Positions 15,509 to 22,651 of a stretch of DNA of 32,046 nucleotides are shown one piece after another. The position numbers and the translations under genes are program-made. The stretch lies in contig JALSNC010000214.1 of NCBI GenBank assembly GCA_026987195.1, positions 1 to 32,046 of the forward strand. Direction: 5' to 3'. Source of the DNA: Desulfobulbaceae bacterium. GTDB taxonomy: Bacteria > Desulfobacterota > Desulfobulbia > Desulfobulbales > Desulfobulbaceae. The notes beneath the pieces are model-generated. The model was given only the letters and a program-made list of their open reading frames with translations, made no database searches and had not been told where the DNA came from. Position 1 is the first letter of the stretch, and every line of letters starts with the position of its first letter.

Positions 15509-15703
15509 GAACTTTCACGCCGGCAACCGTTCTGCGAGGAAGAGGAGCGGGGCCGGCTGATGGGTGAGTGTGTCAGAATATCAACATTTACGGGAATATG
15601 GATATTCTGTGTTGTTTTGGCCACAGCCATGTTGCCGGCGCCACTTTCCGTTTTCCATTTCGCCTTCGGTGTAATTATTTGAATTTACAGTATTTTTCAT
15701 GAG

Positions 15704-15737
15704 AACCAGTCGGTGTTCCCGCTGGATTGGTTTTTCT
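15704..15737 (+). terminator. Possible Rho-independent terminator upstream of lpxC
   Basis: AACCAGTC (15704-15711) can pair with GATTGGTT (15725-15732) with one wobble, followed by TTTCT. The stem is short and the T tract partly lies in the stem, so support is limited. Confidence 0.35.
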
Positions 15738-15805
15738 GGAGAGATTCTTGCAACAGATGTCGGAAAAAGGAAGAAGAATGTCTGTACAACATCACAGGAT
15801 GAAGA

Positions 15806-16804
15806 ATGGCATCTCAGATTGAGCCCCATCAATATACCCTGAAGCGGCCTGTCAGTTGCTGCGGCGTCGGCCTGCACACCGGCAGGACAGTGAACCTGAC
15901 CATCAGGCCGGCACCGGCCAATAGCGGTATCCGTTTTGTCCGCTCCGATCTGGCCGGCCGTCCGGTTATCCCCGCCCGCATGGACCGGGTCGTCGACACG
16001 ACCCTGGCGACTACCATCGGTGACGGCGCCACCCGGGTCTCCACCACCGAACATCTGCTGGCGGCCCTTCGGGGCTCCGGCATCGACAATGCCGAGGTGG
16101 ACCTGGATTCCCACGAGGTACCGATCATGGATGGCAGCGCCGGGCCCTTTGTCTATCTCCTCAGGCGCGGCGGACGCAAACGGCAGCGGGCACTGCGCAG
16201 GATTCTGCGCATCACCCGTTCCATCAGCTACCGGGACGGCGACAGGTCGATCCGCATTGAACCCTACGACGGCTTCAAGGTTACTGGCCGCATCGATTTC
16301 GGCGACGAAATGATCAGCGAGCAGACCTACACCATCGAGGTGACCCGGGAACGGTTCTGCAAAGAGATCGCCCGTGCCCGGACCTTCGGTTTCGTCGAGC
16401 AGGTGGAGAGCCTCTGGCGGAATGGCCTGGCCCTCGGCGGCACTCTCAACAATGTTATTGCCATCCACTGGGACCGACGTTCCATCCTCAACGAGGACGG
16501 TCTCCGCTTCGATGACGAGTTCATCCGCCACAAGGTGCTGGACCTGATCGGCGACATGGCCCTGCTGGGCAGCCCGATCCTCGGCCATGTCATCGCTGAC
16601 CGTTCCGGCCATCGTCTGCACCTGGGCCTGATGAAGGCCATTGCCGCCAACAGCGACTGCTGGGAACAGGTCAAGTTCAGAAAGAATGGTGCCTCCCGGC
16701 TGCGCTGCGCCGTACGTGCCAACCGCAACAACGGTGAACGGTTCGCCCCCTTCATGCTGCCCGCCGGCAAGGTTCCGGCCTCGCAGCCGGCCTGTGCTGC
16801 CTGA
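15806..16804 (+). CDS. lpxC: UDP-3-O-acyl-N-acetylglucosamine deacetylase
   Basis: LpxC is the zinc enzyme that commits UDP-3-O-acyl-GlcNAc to lipid A synthesis. The 332-residue product contains STTEHLLAAL with zinc ligand His83, EVPIMDGSAGPF (104-115), ARTFGF (191-196), GGTLNN (211-216), RHKVLDLIGD (241-250) with zinc ligands His242 and Asp246, and SGHRLH with the catalytic His269. The C-terminus extends about 30 residues past the usual end (from around KFRKNGASRL). AGGATGAAGA precedes the ATG. The TGA stop is embedded in a family B tail repeat, and a strong terminator lies 170 bp downstream, so lpxC appears to be expressed on its own. Confidence 0.95.
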   Translation: MASQIEPHQYTLKRPVSCCGVGLHTGRTVNLTIRPAPANSGIRFVRSDLAGRPVIPARMDRVVDTTLATTIGDGATRVSTTEHLLAALRGSGIDNAEVDLDSHEVPIMDGSAGPFVYLLRRGGRKRQRALRRILRITRSISYRDGDRSIRIEPYDGFKVTGRIDFGDEMISEQTYTIEVTRERFCKEIARARTFGFVEQVESLWRNGLALGGTLNNVIAIHWDRRSILNEDGLRFDDEFIRHKVLDLIGDMALLGSPILGHVIADRSGHRLHLGLMKAIAANSDCWEQVKFRKNGASRLRCAVRANRNNGERFAPFMLPAGKVPASQPACAA

Positions 16805-16863
16805 GAGCGCTTACATCATTGTGGTCGGAAAAACCGATGGCTGGACATCCCGTGTGGGGTTCC
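16801..16863 (+). repeat. Family B repeat, tail only (B5), carrying the lpxC stop codon
   Basis: CTGAGAGCGCTTACATCATT then GTGGTCGGAAAAACCGATGG and ACATCCCGTGTGGGG match the family B tail (compare 22228-22289 and 28268-28330). The lpxC TGA at 16802-16804 lies in its first bases. The hairpin portion is missing, as if the gene end replaced it. Confidence 0.8.
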
Positions 16864-16974
16864 GTGCACCGGTGCTACATAAGGCCTGCCGATCGTTGGC
16901 AGATGATATGCTGCTGAAGTGTTTGCCAGAGCCATGAGGTGCCGGCTTTCTGTTGCCGGAGTTGCCCGGAATTT

Positions 16975-17008
16975 TCCCGCTGACCCCCTGGGGCAGCGGG
17001 ATTTTTTT
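16975..17008 (+). terminator. Rho-independent terminator after lpxC
   Basis: TCCCGCTG-A-CCCC pairs with GGGGCAGCGGGA across a 2-3 base loop and is followed by seven T residues at 17002-17008. It is the clearest terminator in the window. The remaining part of the 416 bp gap to proC is GC-rich and contains a partial family A copy at 17123-17170. Confidence 0.85.
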
Positions 17009-17122
17009 GTCTTTTTTTTCCGGGGAATGGTAGAGTAGGCGCACGGATGCGGGAAGGCGCTTCCGGGCCGGCGCGCTACTCCGGCCGGAGCCTCCCTCCT
17101 GGCGGCGGTCCGGTTCCGACAT

Positions 17123-17170
17123 AAAAGTTCAGGTATTGCAAAGCAGTCGGCGATAGCGGTGAATGATGAC
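17123..17170 (-). repeat. Family A repeat, degraded left module (A8)
   Basis: Read on the minus strand it gives TTCACCGCTATCG followed by a diverged stretch and ACCTGAACTTTTA, matching the family A left module. It lies 50 bp upstream of proC and is shorter and more diverged than the others. Confidence 0.5.
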
Positions 17171-17220
17171 GTTCCGACCGTCTCCCGGCTTCTGTTCAAC
17201 TTTAACATTGTGGTGTAACC

Positions 17221-18033
17221 GTGGGAAATCTGGAAACGATCGGAATAATTGGCGGAGGACAGATGGGCGAGGCCCTGCTCAGGGGCATGCTGGAGGCGGG
17301 CCTGGTGGACAGAGACCGGGTCATGGTGGCGGAACCGTTTGCAGATCGACGCGAGTGGCTTCGGTCCACCTATGGGGTCGCCGTGACTGACAGGGAATCC
17401 GAGCTCTGCGAAAAGGCGAAGATCCTGATCCTGGCGGTCAAACCGCAGGTCATGTCCCGGGTCCTGGCCGGTTATCGCCGGTATGTCGGTGCCGGGCATC
17501 TTGTCATCTCCATCGCCGCCGGGGTCCCCATCGCGGCCCTGGAAAAGGGACTGGGCGGGGAGAAGCGTATTGTCCGGGTGATGCCCAACACTCCGGCCCT
17601 TGTGCTGGCCGGTGCCTCGGCCCTGTCGGGAAACAGCCGGGTCAGCGGGGAGGACATGGCGGCGGCGGAACAGATCTTTTCTGCTGTCGGTACCTGTGTC
17701 CGTCTGCCGGAAAGCCTGCTTGACGCGGTGACCGGTCTTTCCGGGTCCGGACCGGGGTATGTCTTCACCTTCATGGAGGCCATGGTGGACGGTGGCGTGC
17801 TGGCCGGTCTGCCGCGGCCGGTTGCGGAACAGCTTGTCCTGCAGACCGTCTATGGGTCCGCCCGCCTGGCCATGGAGACGGGCGAACCGCTGGCAGTGCT
17901 CAGGGGCAGGGTCACCTCGCCCGGCGGCACCACCATCACCGGTATACAGGTTCTGGAAGAGGCCGGCCTGCGCGGTACGGTCATGACGGCCATCGAGGCT
18001 GCCACCGACCGTTCCCGGGATCTCGGCTCATGA
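17221..18033 (+). CDS. proC: Pyrroline-5-carboxylate reductase
   Basis: ProC reduces pyrroline-5-carboxylate to proline with NAD(P)H, the last step of proline synthesis. The 270-residue product has a Rossmann motif GIIGGGQMGEALLRG near the N-terminus, ILAVKPQV, RVMPNTPALV, the substrate-site motif GLSGSGPGYVFTFMEAM and VTSPGGTTITGI, and is of normal length. The start is GTG at 17221 with only a weak ribosome site (GTGGTGTAACC). It overlaps nadK by ATGA (18030-18033), so the two are translationally coupled. Pairing proC with nadK is plausible because NADP(H) is its usual cofactor, although that link is inference. Confidence 0.95.
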   Translation: MGNLETIGIIGGGQMGEALLRGMLEAGLVDRDRVMVAEPFADRREWLRSTYGVAVTDRESELCEKAKILILAVKPQVMSRVLAGYRRYVGAGHLVISIAAGVPIAALEKGLGGEKRIVRVMPNTPALVLAGASALSGNSRVSGEDMAAAEQIFSAVGTCVRLPESLLDAVTGLSGSGPGYVFTFMEAMVDGGVLAGLPRPVAEQLVLQTVYGSARLAMETGEPLAVLRGRVTSPGGTTITGIQVLEEAGLRGTVMTAIEAATDRSRDLGS

Positions 18034-18917
18034 AGGTGACCCATGCCGGCATCATCACCCGGCACGATGCGCCGGCCATCAAGCGGGTCGGCGAAGAACT
18101 GGCGGCCTGGTTCCGGGCTCGCGATATCCGGGCCGACCTGGACCGGATCGAGCCGGATATGGACATGCTGGTCATTCTGGGCGGTGACGGGACCCTGCTC
18201 CACGTCGCCCCCCGGGCAAGCCATTACGACATCCCGGTGGTGGGGATCAACCTGGGCAACCTGGGATTCCTGACCGAGATCGCCGCCGACGAGATGTACC
18301 AGGCCCTGCAGACCATCCTTTCCGGCCGGGTCTATATAGAACAGCGGATGATGCTCAAGGCGCGGTTCATCCGCGATGGCGGGCCCGGCGAGGAGGCACC
18401 CCTGTTCGTGCTCAACGAGGTGGTGGTGGTCAAGGGCAACACGGAACGGGTGGTACGGCTGCGCTGCTGGGCCGATTCGGAGTACATTACCACCTACAAG
18501 GCCGACGGCCTGATCTTCTCCACGCCCACCGGTTCCACGGCCTACAACCTCTCGGCCGGCGGCCCCATCGTCCATGCCGAGCTGGACGTCATTCTGGTGA
18601 CACCGATCTGTCCCTTCATGCTGGAATCACGACCGGTCCTGCTGTCGCCCCACGTCAGGATCACCACCCAGCTGGCCGATCCGGCCGGGGATGTCAAGGT
18701 GATCGTGGACGGCCGGCGCGGCTGGGACATGCGCAAGGACGACTGCCTGGTGGTCGAGGCGGCGGCCAAGCCGCTGCTGCTCATCAGTTCCCCCCACAAG
18801 AGTTATTTCGATATCCTGCGCCGCAAGCTGAACTGGGGCGGCAGAACCAGTGGCATGCCACTTCCCCGCCAGGTGGCCGGGCATTTTTTTGAGAGAAATT
18901 CAGCCGTGAGGCCCTGA
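18030..18917 (+). CDS. nadK: NAD kinase
   Basis: NadK phosphorylates NAD to NADP. The 295-residue product has the family signature ILGGDGTLL (about 54-62), GINLGNLGFLTE, LNEVVVVKG and the nucleotide-binding STPTGSTAYNLSAGGPIV, then VTPICPFMLESRPVLL and the domain-swapped C-terminal strand region. Length and order are standard. The ATG overlaps the proC stop. The C-terminal tail beyond the conserved fold (about 270-295) is basic and proline-containing and is probably variable. A full family A repeat begins 18 bp after the stop. Confidence 0.95.
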   Translation: MKVTHAGIITRHDAPAIKRVGEELAAWFRARDIRADLDRIEPDMDMLVILGGDGTLLHVAPRASHYDIPVVGINLGNLGFLTEIAADEMYQALQTILSGRVYIEQRMMLKARFIRDGGPGEEAPLFVLNEVVVVKGNTERVVRLRCWADSEYITTYKADGLIFSTPTGSTAYNLSAGGPIVHAELDVILVTPICPFMLESRPVLLSPHVRITTQLADPAGDVKVIVDGRRGWDMRKDDCLVVEAAAKPLLLISSPHKSYFDILRRKLNWGGRTSGMPLPRQVAGHFFERNSAVRP

Positions 18918-18934
18918 GGCGTCCCCCATTGTCA

Positions 18935-19073
18935 GTAATAGTTCAGCAGCACGCCATCCGGAGTCTGCGCGTACCTGACAGCCGGCCGCCATCACGCACA
19001 GCTGACGCACTGCTGAGCTTTTACCAGAAGTATCGGTTTTCTCAGGTGGGTGCCGATAGCGGTGAACTAGTAC
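18935..19073 (-). repeat. Family A repeat, full-length copy (A2)
   Basis: This 139 bp copy lies in reverse orientation to A1. Its left end GTAATAGTTCAGCAGCACG and the internal CGCACTGCTGAGCTTTTAC form the terminal inverted repeats of the right module. The left module then reads, in reverse, through CTCAGGTGGGTGCCGATAGC to GGTGAACTAGTAC. Together with A1 it defines the family. Confidence 0.85.
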
Positions 19074-19102
19074 AAAGCGTATAGTTACCGCTCCAGTGAA
19101 GA

Positions 19103-19275
19103 GTGATGACGTCGCAAAAAGTCCGATCCACCGCGTTGTAGCGGGTACGGCCAATGCTCGACGTACTCCATGTACACACCTCCGCCTGGCCGGCACCGCT
19201 ACGCCTTGTATATCGAACTTTTATGCTGAGCCATCTTGAGAGTGTGACGGACACTTTTTACGAGTCCATCAAGAG
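19103..19275. repeat. Family C inverted-repeat element
   Basis: The end TGATGACGTCGCAAAAAGTC (19104-19123) is repeated, inverted and imperfect, at 19248-19271 as CGGACACTTTTTACGAGTCC plus ATCA. The ~120 bp interior has no credible reading frame. Similar CGCAAAAAGTC/GACTTTTT-ended elements are, from general knowledge, scattered in related genomes. It fills most of the rest of the 366 bp gap between nadK and the regulator gene, just beyond the regulator's stop. Confidence 0.65.
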
Positions 19276-19283
19276 TGGCATTT

Positions 19284-20696
19284 TCACTGTTTGCGGCGGC
19301 TGCGGCTCTTCTTTTTACGGTCGATGTTGTATTTTTTCATCTTGTACTGGAGCAGGCTCTTGGTGATGCCCAGTTTTTCGGCAGCCCGGGTCTGTACGTT
19401 GTCCGATTCCTCCAGGGCACGACGGACCAGCCGTTCCTCGATACCGCTCAGAACGTCGGAAAGACTCAGATTCTCCGGGATGAACTGTTCCAGATCCAGG
19501 CGGGAGCTCCACTCGTGGCCATTGTCCGTGGCCCCCGAGTCCGGCTGGACATCCTCGGCCTCGATCCGGTCGCCGCTGCAGAGGATGGCGGCCCGTTCGA
19601 TGGTATTCTCCAGTTCGCGCACATTCCCTTCCCAGGGCAGGCTGACCAGCAGCCGCAGGGCCTCGGGCGAGATGTCGAGCCGTTCCCTGCCCAGCCGGGC
19701 GGCATTCTTTTGCAGGAAATGGGAAACGAGCTCCGGGATGTCGTCCACCCGTTCCCAGAGCGGCGGCAGATGGATATGGATCACGTTGAGCCGGTAGTAG
19801 AGATCTTCCCGGAAGTTGCCCTTGTCCACCTCGTCCTTGAGATCCTTGTTGGTGGCAGCCAGGATACGGACATCCACCTCCAGGGTGGTGTTGCCGCCCA
19901 CCCGCTCGAAACTCCGTTCCTGGAGGACACGGAGCAGTTTTGCCTGCAGCGGCTGCGGCATCTCTCCGATCTCGTCCAGGAACAGGGTCCCGGTATCAGC
20001 GAGTTCGAAACGGCCCTTGCGCATGGCAACGGCGTCGGTGAAGGCCCCTTTCTCATGGCCGAACAGCTCGCTTTCCAGCAGGTTCTCCGACAGGGCGGCG
20101 CAGTTGACCGAGATGAAAGGCGCCTCCCTGCGGGGGCTCAGGTTGTGGATGGCCCGGGCCACCAGTTCCTTGCCGGTGCCGGACTCGCCGGTGATCAGGA
20201 CCGAGGAAGGGGTGGGGGCCACTTTCTCGATGAGCTGGTAGACGGCAAGCATGGAGGGATTCTTGCCGATCATGCCGCCGAAACCGGAGCGGGGGATGGC
20301 CTCGTCGCGCAGACGCCGGATCTCGCGGATGAGGCCGTAATGCTCCACGGCCTTGCCGACATTGGCCAGCAGTTCCTCGTTGGAAAAGGGCTTGGCCAGG
20401 TAGGTGAAGGCGCCCAGGTGCATGGCCTCGACCGCCTTTTCCACCTCGGCATAGGCCGTGATGAGGATCACGGGAAGTTCTTTGTTGAACTTCTTGATCT
20501 CCCGTAAAAATTCTATACCGTCCATTCCCGGCATCTTCATGTCGGTCAGCACCAGGTCCAGGTCGGTATCCCGGACTATGGGCAGGCCGGCCGTGCCGCT
20601 GTCCGCGGTGAAGACCTCGTAGCCTTCATCCCGGAGCAGTTCGGAGAGGACTACCTGGTAATTAGGTTCGTCGTCAACAACAAGAATCGTCTGCAT
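19284..20696 (-). CDS. Sigma-54-dependent NtrC-family response regulator (GAFTDA variant)
   Basis: The 470-residue protein has an intact receiver domain (VVDDE at 6-10, phospho-acceptor Asp52 in LTDMKMPGMDG, Lys102 in AKPF), a central AAA+ sigma-54 activation domain (Walker A GESGTGKE 170-177, Walker B LFLDEI 238-243, NVRELEN) and a C-terminal Fis-type helix-turn-helix (AAEKLGITKSLLQYKMKKY). The sigma-54-contact loop reads GAFTDA (217-222) instead of GAFTGA. It is probably still functional, since such natural variants exist, but its regulation may differ. No partner histidine kinase is nearby. The ATG at 20696 starts the receiver domain but has no clear ribosome site. Confidence 0.93.
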   Translation of the reverse strand: MQTILVVDDEPNYQVVLSELLRDEGYEVFTADSGTAGLPIVRDTDLDLVLTDMKMPGMDGIEFLREIKKFNKELPVILITAYAEVEKAVEAMHLGAFTYLAKPFSNEELLANVGKAVEHYGLIREIRRLRDEAIPRSGFGGMIGKNPSMLAVYQLIEKVAPTPSSVLITGESGTGKELVARAIHNLSPRREAPFISVNCAALSENLLESELFGHEKGAFTDAVAMRKGRFELADTGTLFLDEIGEMPQPLQAKLLRVLQERSFERVGGNTTLEVDVRILAATNKDLKDEVDKGNFREDLYYRLNVIHIHLPPLWERVDDIPELVSHFLQKNAARLGRERLDISPEALRLLVSLPWEGNVRELENTIERAAILCSGDRIEAEDVQPDSGATDNGHEWSSRLDLEQFIPENLSLSDVLSGIEERLVRRALEESDNVQTRAAEKLGITKSLLQYKMKKYNIDRKKKSRSRRKQ

Positions 20697-20710
20697 GGTC
20701 TGTGGTGTCA

Positions 20711-20733
20711 GGGGCCAGGGGCCAGGTGCCAGG
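20711..20733. repeat. Short tandem repeat upstream of the regulator gene
   Basis: Three 7 bp units (GGGGCCA, GGGGCCA, GGTGCCA) run in tandem 15-37 bp upstream of the regulator's ATG. A perfect 8 bp hairpin (GTGCCCGC / GCGGGCAC, 20779-20798) lies just beyond. Either could affect expression, but this is only positional. Confidence 0.6.
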
Positions 20734-20860
20734 TATCTTGGGCAGGGAGAGTCGCCTGCCTGACTTTCATGGTTTGTTGTGCCCGCTCCTGCGGGCACGG
20801 GGGGTATCCCGGGCCGGCAGCGGTCATGGGGTCTGTCTTGGTATCATACCGGCCCGCGAG

Positions 20861-21018
20861 CGTACCCCCTCACGGGATGGCTAAACATCGGTTTGTCCGA
20901 CCACAATGGTGTAAGCGCTCTCAGGGGCCGCAGATTTGTGCAGGCGTGCCTGGCCGCTATAGTCTACCTGTGCGGGCAGGCACGTCCGTGCAAAGATGCG
21001 GCTCCTGTGAGCGCTTGC
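20861..21018 (-). repeat. Family B repeat, full copy (B2), entering the PHP gene
   Basis: Read on the minus strand, a hairpin (21018 to 20911) with ends GCAAGCGCTCACAGGAGCCG and GGCCCCTGAGAGCGCTTAC is followed by the tail CATTGTGGTCGGACAAACC ... CATCCCGTGAGGGGGTACG (to 20861). The hairpin covers the last codons and the stop of the PHP gene. By-eye comparison of its arms gives about ten mismatches in fifty positions. Confidence 0.85.
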
Positions 21019-21856
21019 CCCCGAGCCTGGGGCGTAAATGTTCAAGGAGGCTGTCCGGGGGACAGAAGCCGCTGGTGTCGCCGGCCAGGGTGCTGCCCGG
21101 CCGGTTGGCGCCGTGGTAGTCACTGCCGCCGGTCACCAGCAGGCCATGCCGGGTGGCCAGGGCCTGGAGCGTCCGCCGCATCCTGCGCGGATGGGCAGGG
21201 TACCAGACTTCGAGTCCGTCCAGGTACAGTTCCTTGAGCTCCGCCACCAGGCGTGGCTGGATGCGCATGGCCGGATCGAGCTGGCCGGGGTGGGCCAGCA
21301 CGGCCAGGCCGCCGGTCCGGTGGATCATGGCGATGGTCTCGGCGGCACTGTAGCAGAAGCGGCTCTGCCAGGCCGGTTTGCCCCGGCCCAGGTAAAGGGC
21401 AAAGGCCTCGTTCATGCTCCTGACAATACCTTTTTTCATCAGCAGGCCGGCGATATGGGGCCGGCCCACCTGACCGCAGCGGGAGAATCGCTGCAGTTCG
21501 TCGTCTCCTATGACGATGCCCAGGCGGCCGAGCCTTTCCAGGATGGCACGGTTACGTTCCTGCCGGCCCTGCTGCAGCCGTCCGAGCCAGGTGGTGAATT
21601 CCCGGTGGCCGGGGTCGATACCATAGCCGAGCAGGTGCAGGGAACGGCCCCGGTGCAGGGCGCCGATCTCGATGCCGGAGATGACCTCGATACCTGCTCT
21701 CCGGCCGTATTCCATCATCTCGGCAACCCCGGCCATTGTATCGTGGTCGGTCAGGGCAATGGCGGTCAGACCGAGATCGGCGGCCATCCGGGCCAGCTCC
21801 CGGGGCGTGGCGGTGCCGTCGGAATAGACGGAATGAAAATGAAGGTCTATGCACAT
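20957..21856 (-). CDS. PHP-domain phosphoesterase (RnaAM/YciV-like)
   Basis: The 299-residue protein has the metal-binding PHP motifs in order: DLHFHSVYSDG (4-14), ALTDHDT (34-40), GIEIG (61-65), GRPHIA, VLAHPGQLD and GGSDYHGANRPG. This is the set seen in YciV/TrpH-type phosphoesterases, known members of which hydrolyse 3',5'-nucleotide bisphosphates or trim RNA from the 5' end. The ATG at 21856 begins just before the first motif; a GTG at 21865 is an alternative. The normal C-terminus ends near LEHLRPRL. The last ~20 residues (GGKRSQEPHLCTDVPARTGR) and the stop are encoded by a family B repeat. Confidence 0.88.
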   Translation of the reverse strand: MCIDLHFHSVYSDGTATPRELARMAADLGLTAIALTDHDTMAGVAEMMEYGRRAGIEVISGIEIGALHRGRSLHLLGYGIDPGHREFTTWLGRLQQGRQERNRAILERLGRLGIVIGDDELQRFSRCGQVGRPHIAGLLMKKGIVRSMNEAFALYLGRGKPAWQSRFCYSAAETIAMIHRTGGLAVLAHPGQLDPAMRIQPRLVAELKELYLDGLEVWYPAHPRRMRRTLQALATRHGLLVTGGSDYHGANRPGSTLAGDTSGFCPPDSLLEHLRPRLGGKRSQEPHLCTDVPARTGRL

Positions 21857-21884
21857 GCCTGACACCGCCTGCGGCAGTCCGCCG

Positions 21885-22037
21885 GTAATAGTTCGTCGCT
21901 ATCGTCAACTACATGAAAAGACTGATGTTTTTTTGTAAAAGTTCAGCAGTGCGTCAGCTGTGCGTGATCGTGGCTGGCCAGCCGCGAGCGCGTGCAGGTA
22001 AGCGCAGACTCCGGATGACGTGCTGATGAACTTTTAC
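21885..22037 (+). repeat. Family A repeat, full-length copy (A1)
   Basis: This 153 bp copy has a left module (GTAATAGTTCGTCGCTATCG ... ACATGAAAAGACTGATG) and a right module with terminal inverted repeats: GTAAAAGTTCAGCAGTGCG at its left and CGTGCTGATGAACTTTTAC at its right. Their reverse complements agree at about 16 of 19 positions. An internal palindrome TGGCTGGCCAGCC lies between. Confidence 0.85.
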
Positions 22038-22227
22038 GATGGAACAGGCACCGATGGGGTGCATCTCCTGCTCTTCCGGGGTATTGCGGACAGGATGAAC
22101 TCCTGGATGCCAGGATTTACTGTAATCATGACGTCGCCTTTCCGCAACGGACAAATGGGCGGCGAGCGGGACACGGACCGGTCCCAGGCACCCTGGTTTT
22201 CTGTTCCATGTCCCGCGGGTGACGCAG

Positions 22228-22289
22228 TAGAGCGCTTACACCATTGTGGTCGGACAAACCGATGGTTAGCCATCCCGTGAGGGGGTACG
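22228..22289 (+). repeat. Family B repeat, tail only (B4)
   Basis: TAGAGCGCTTACACCATTG then TGGTCGGACAAACCGATGG and TTAGCCATCCCGTGAGGGGG match the family B tail almost perfectly (compare the reverse complement of 20861-20920). No hairpin precedes it. Confidence 0.85.
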
Positions 22290-22453
22290 AGCGCAGAGAT
22301 GCGTATGGAGTGCGGTTGTCAACCAGAGCTTTCGGCATTACGGTGTGGGTGAGAATGAATCACAGGCGTCGGATGTCGACGGATGTTCACGGGCGGCCAG
22401 AACGGAAGAACAGTTCTTCAGCACCCGCAGCACTGTGAACGGGCGGGGAACTT

Positions 22454-22511
22454 CACCACAGAGGACACGAAGATTTTTTCCACTTTGTGCTCTTTTGTGT
22501 CGTTCGCGGTG
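22454..22511. repeat. Family D inverted repeat
   Basis: CACCACAGAGGACACGAAGA (22454-22473) and its imperfect inverse TCTTTTGTGTCGTTCGCGGT (22491-22510) flank an 17 bp T-rich centre. The CACCACAGAGGACAC type of sequence is, from general knowledge, a common dispersed element in many genomes of this group. It abuts family A copy A3. Confidence 0.6.
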
Positions 22512-22516
22512 GGACC

Positions 22517-22627
22517 GTAATAGTTCACCGCTATCGGCAAGCACCTGAAAAAGACGATACTTCTGGTAAAAGTTCAGCAGTGCGCACAGCCATAAATTCC
22601 TGCAGATGCGTGCTGCTGCACTGGTAC
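22517..22627 (+). repeat. Family A repeat, copy with shortened right module (A3)
   Basis: The left module GTAATAGTTCACCGCTATCG ... GATACTTCTG is intact and is followed by GTAAAAGTTCAGCAGTGCGC. The interior then diverges and the right end reads GATGCGTGCTGCTGCACTGG, a decayed form of the usual end. It stops 24 bp before the CbbQ-like gene. Confidence 0.75.
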
Positions 22628-22651
22628 ACCGAACACGGCAGGGAGTAGTAT

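Larger units (their letters stand above)
21857..22651. other. 795 bp repeat-filled non-coding block
   Basis: No credible gene is present. In order it holds a full family A copy (21885-22037), about 190 bp of unassigned sequence, a family B tail (22228-22289), about 160 bp including the palindrome AAGAACAGTTCTT, a family D inverted repeat (22454-22511) and a third family A copy (22517-22627). It separates the divergent PHP and CbbQ-like genes and so must also hold the promoters of both. Confidence 0.75.

Noticed and set aside
15491-15682. A 63-codon frame between lpxK and lpxC with one hydrophobic stretch
   Set aside because: It begins inside a family A repeat, lacks a ribosome site and crosses an inverted repeat.
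20911-21018. The hairpin as half of a CRISPR array or an integron attachment site
   Set aside because: There are no regularly spaced direct repeats with spacers, no cas or integrase genes, and the same element recurs as a dispersed repeat elsewhere.
22020-22280. An 86-codon frame in the repeat block
   Set aside because: It starts in a family A end and finishes in a family B tail, so it is chance coding potential of repeats.
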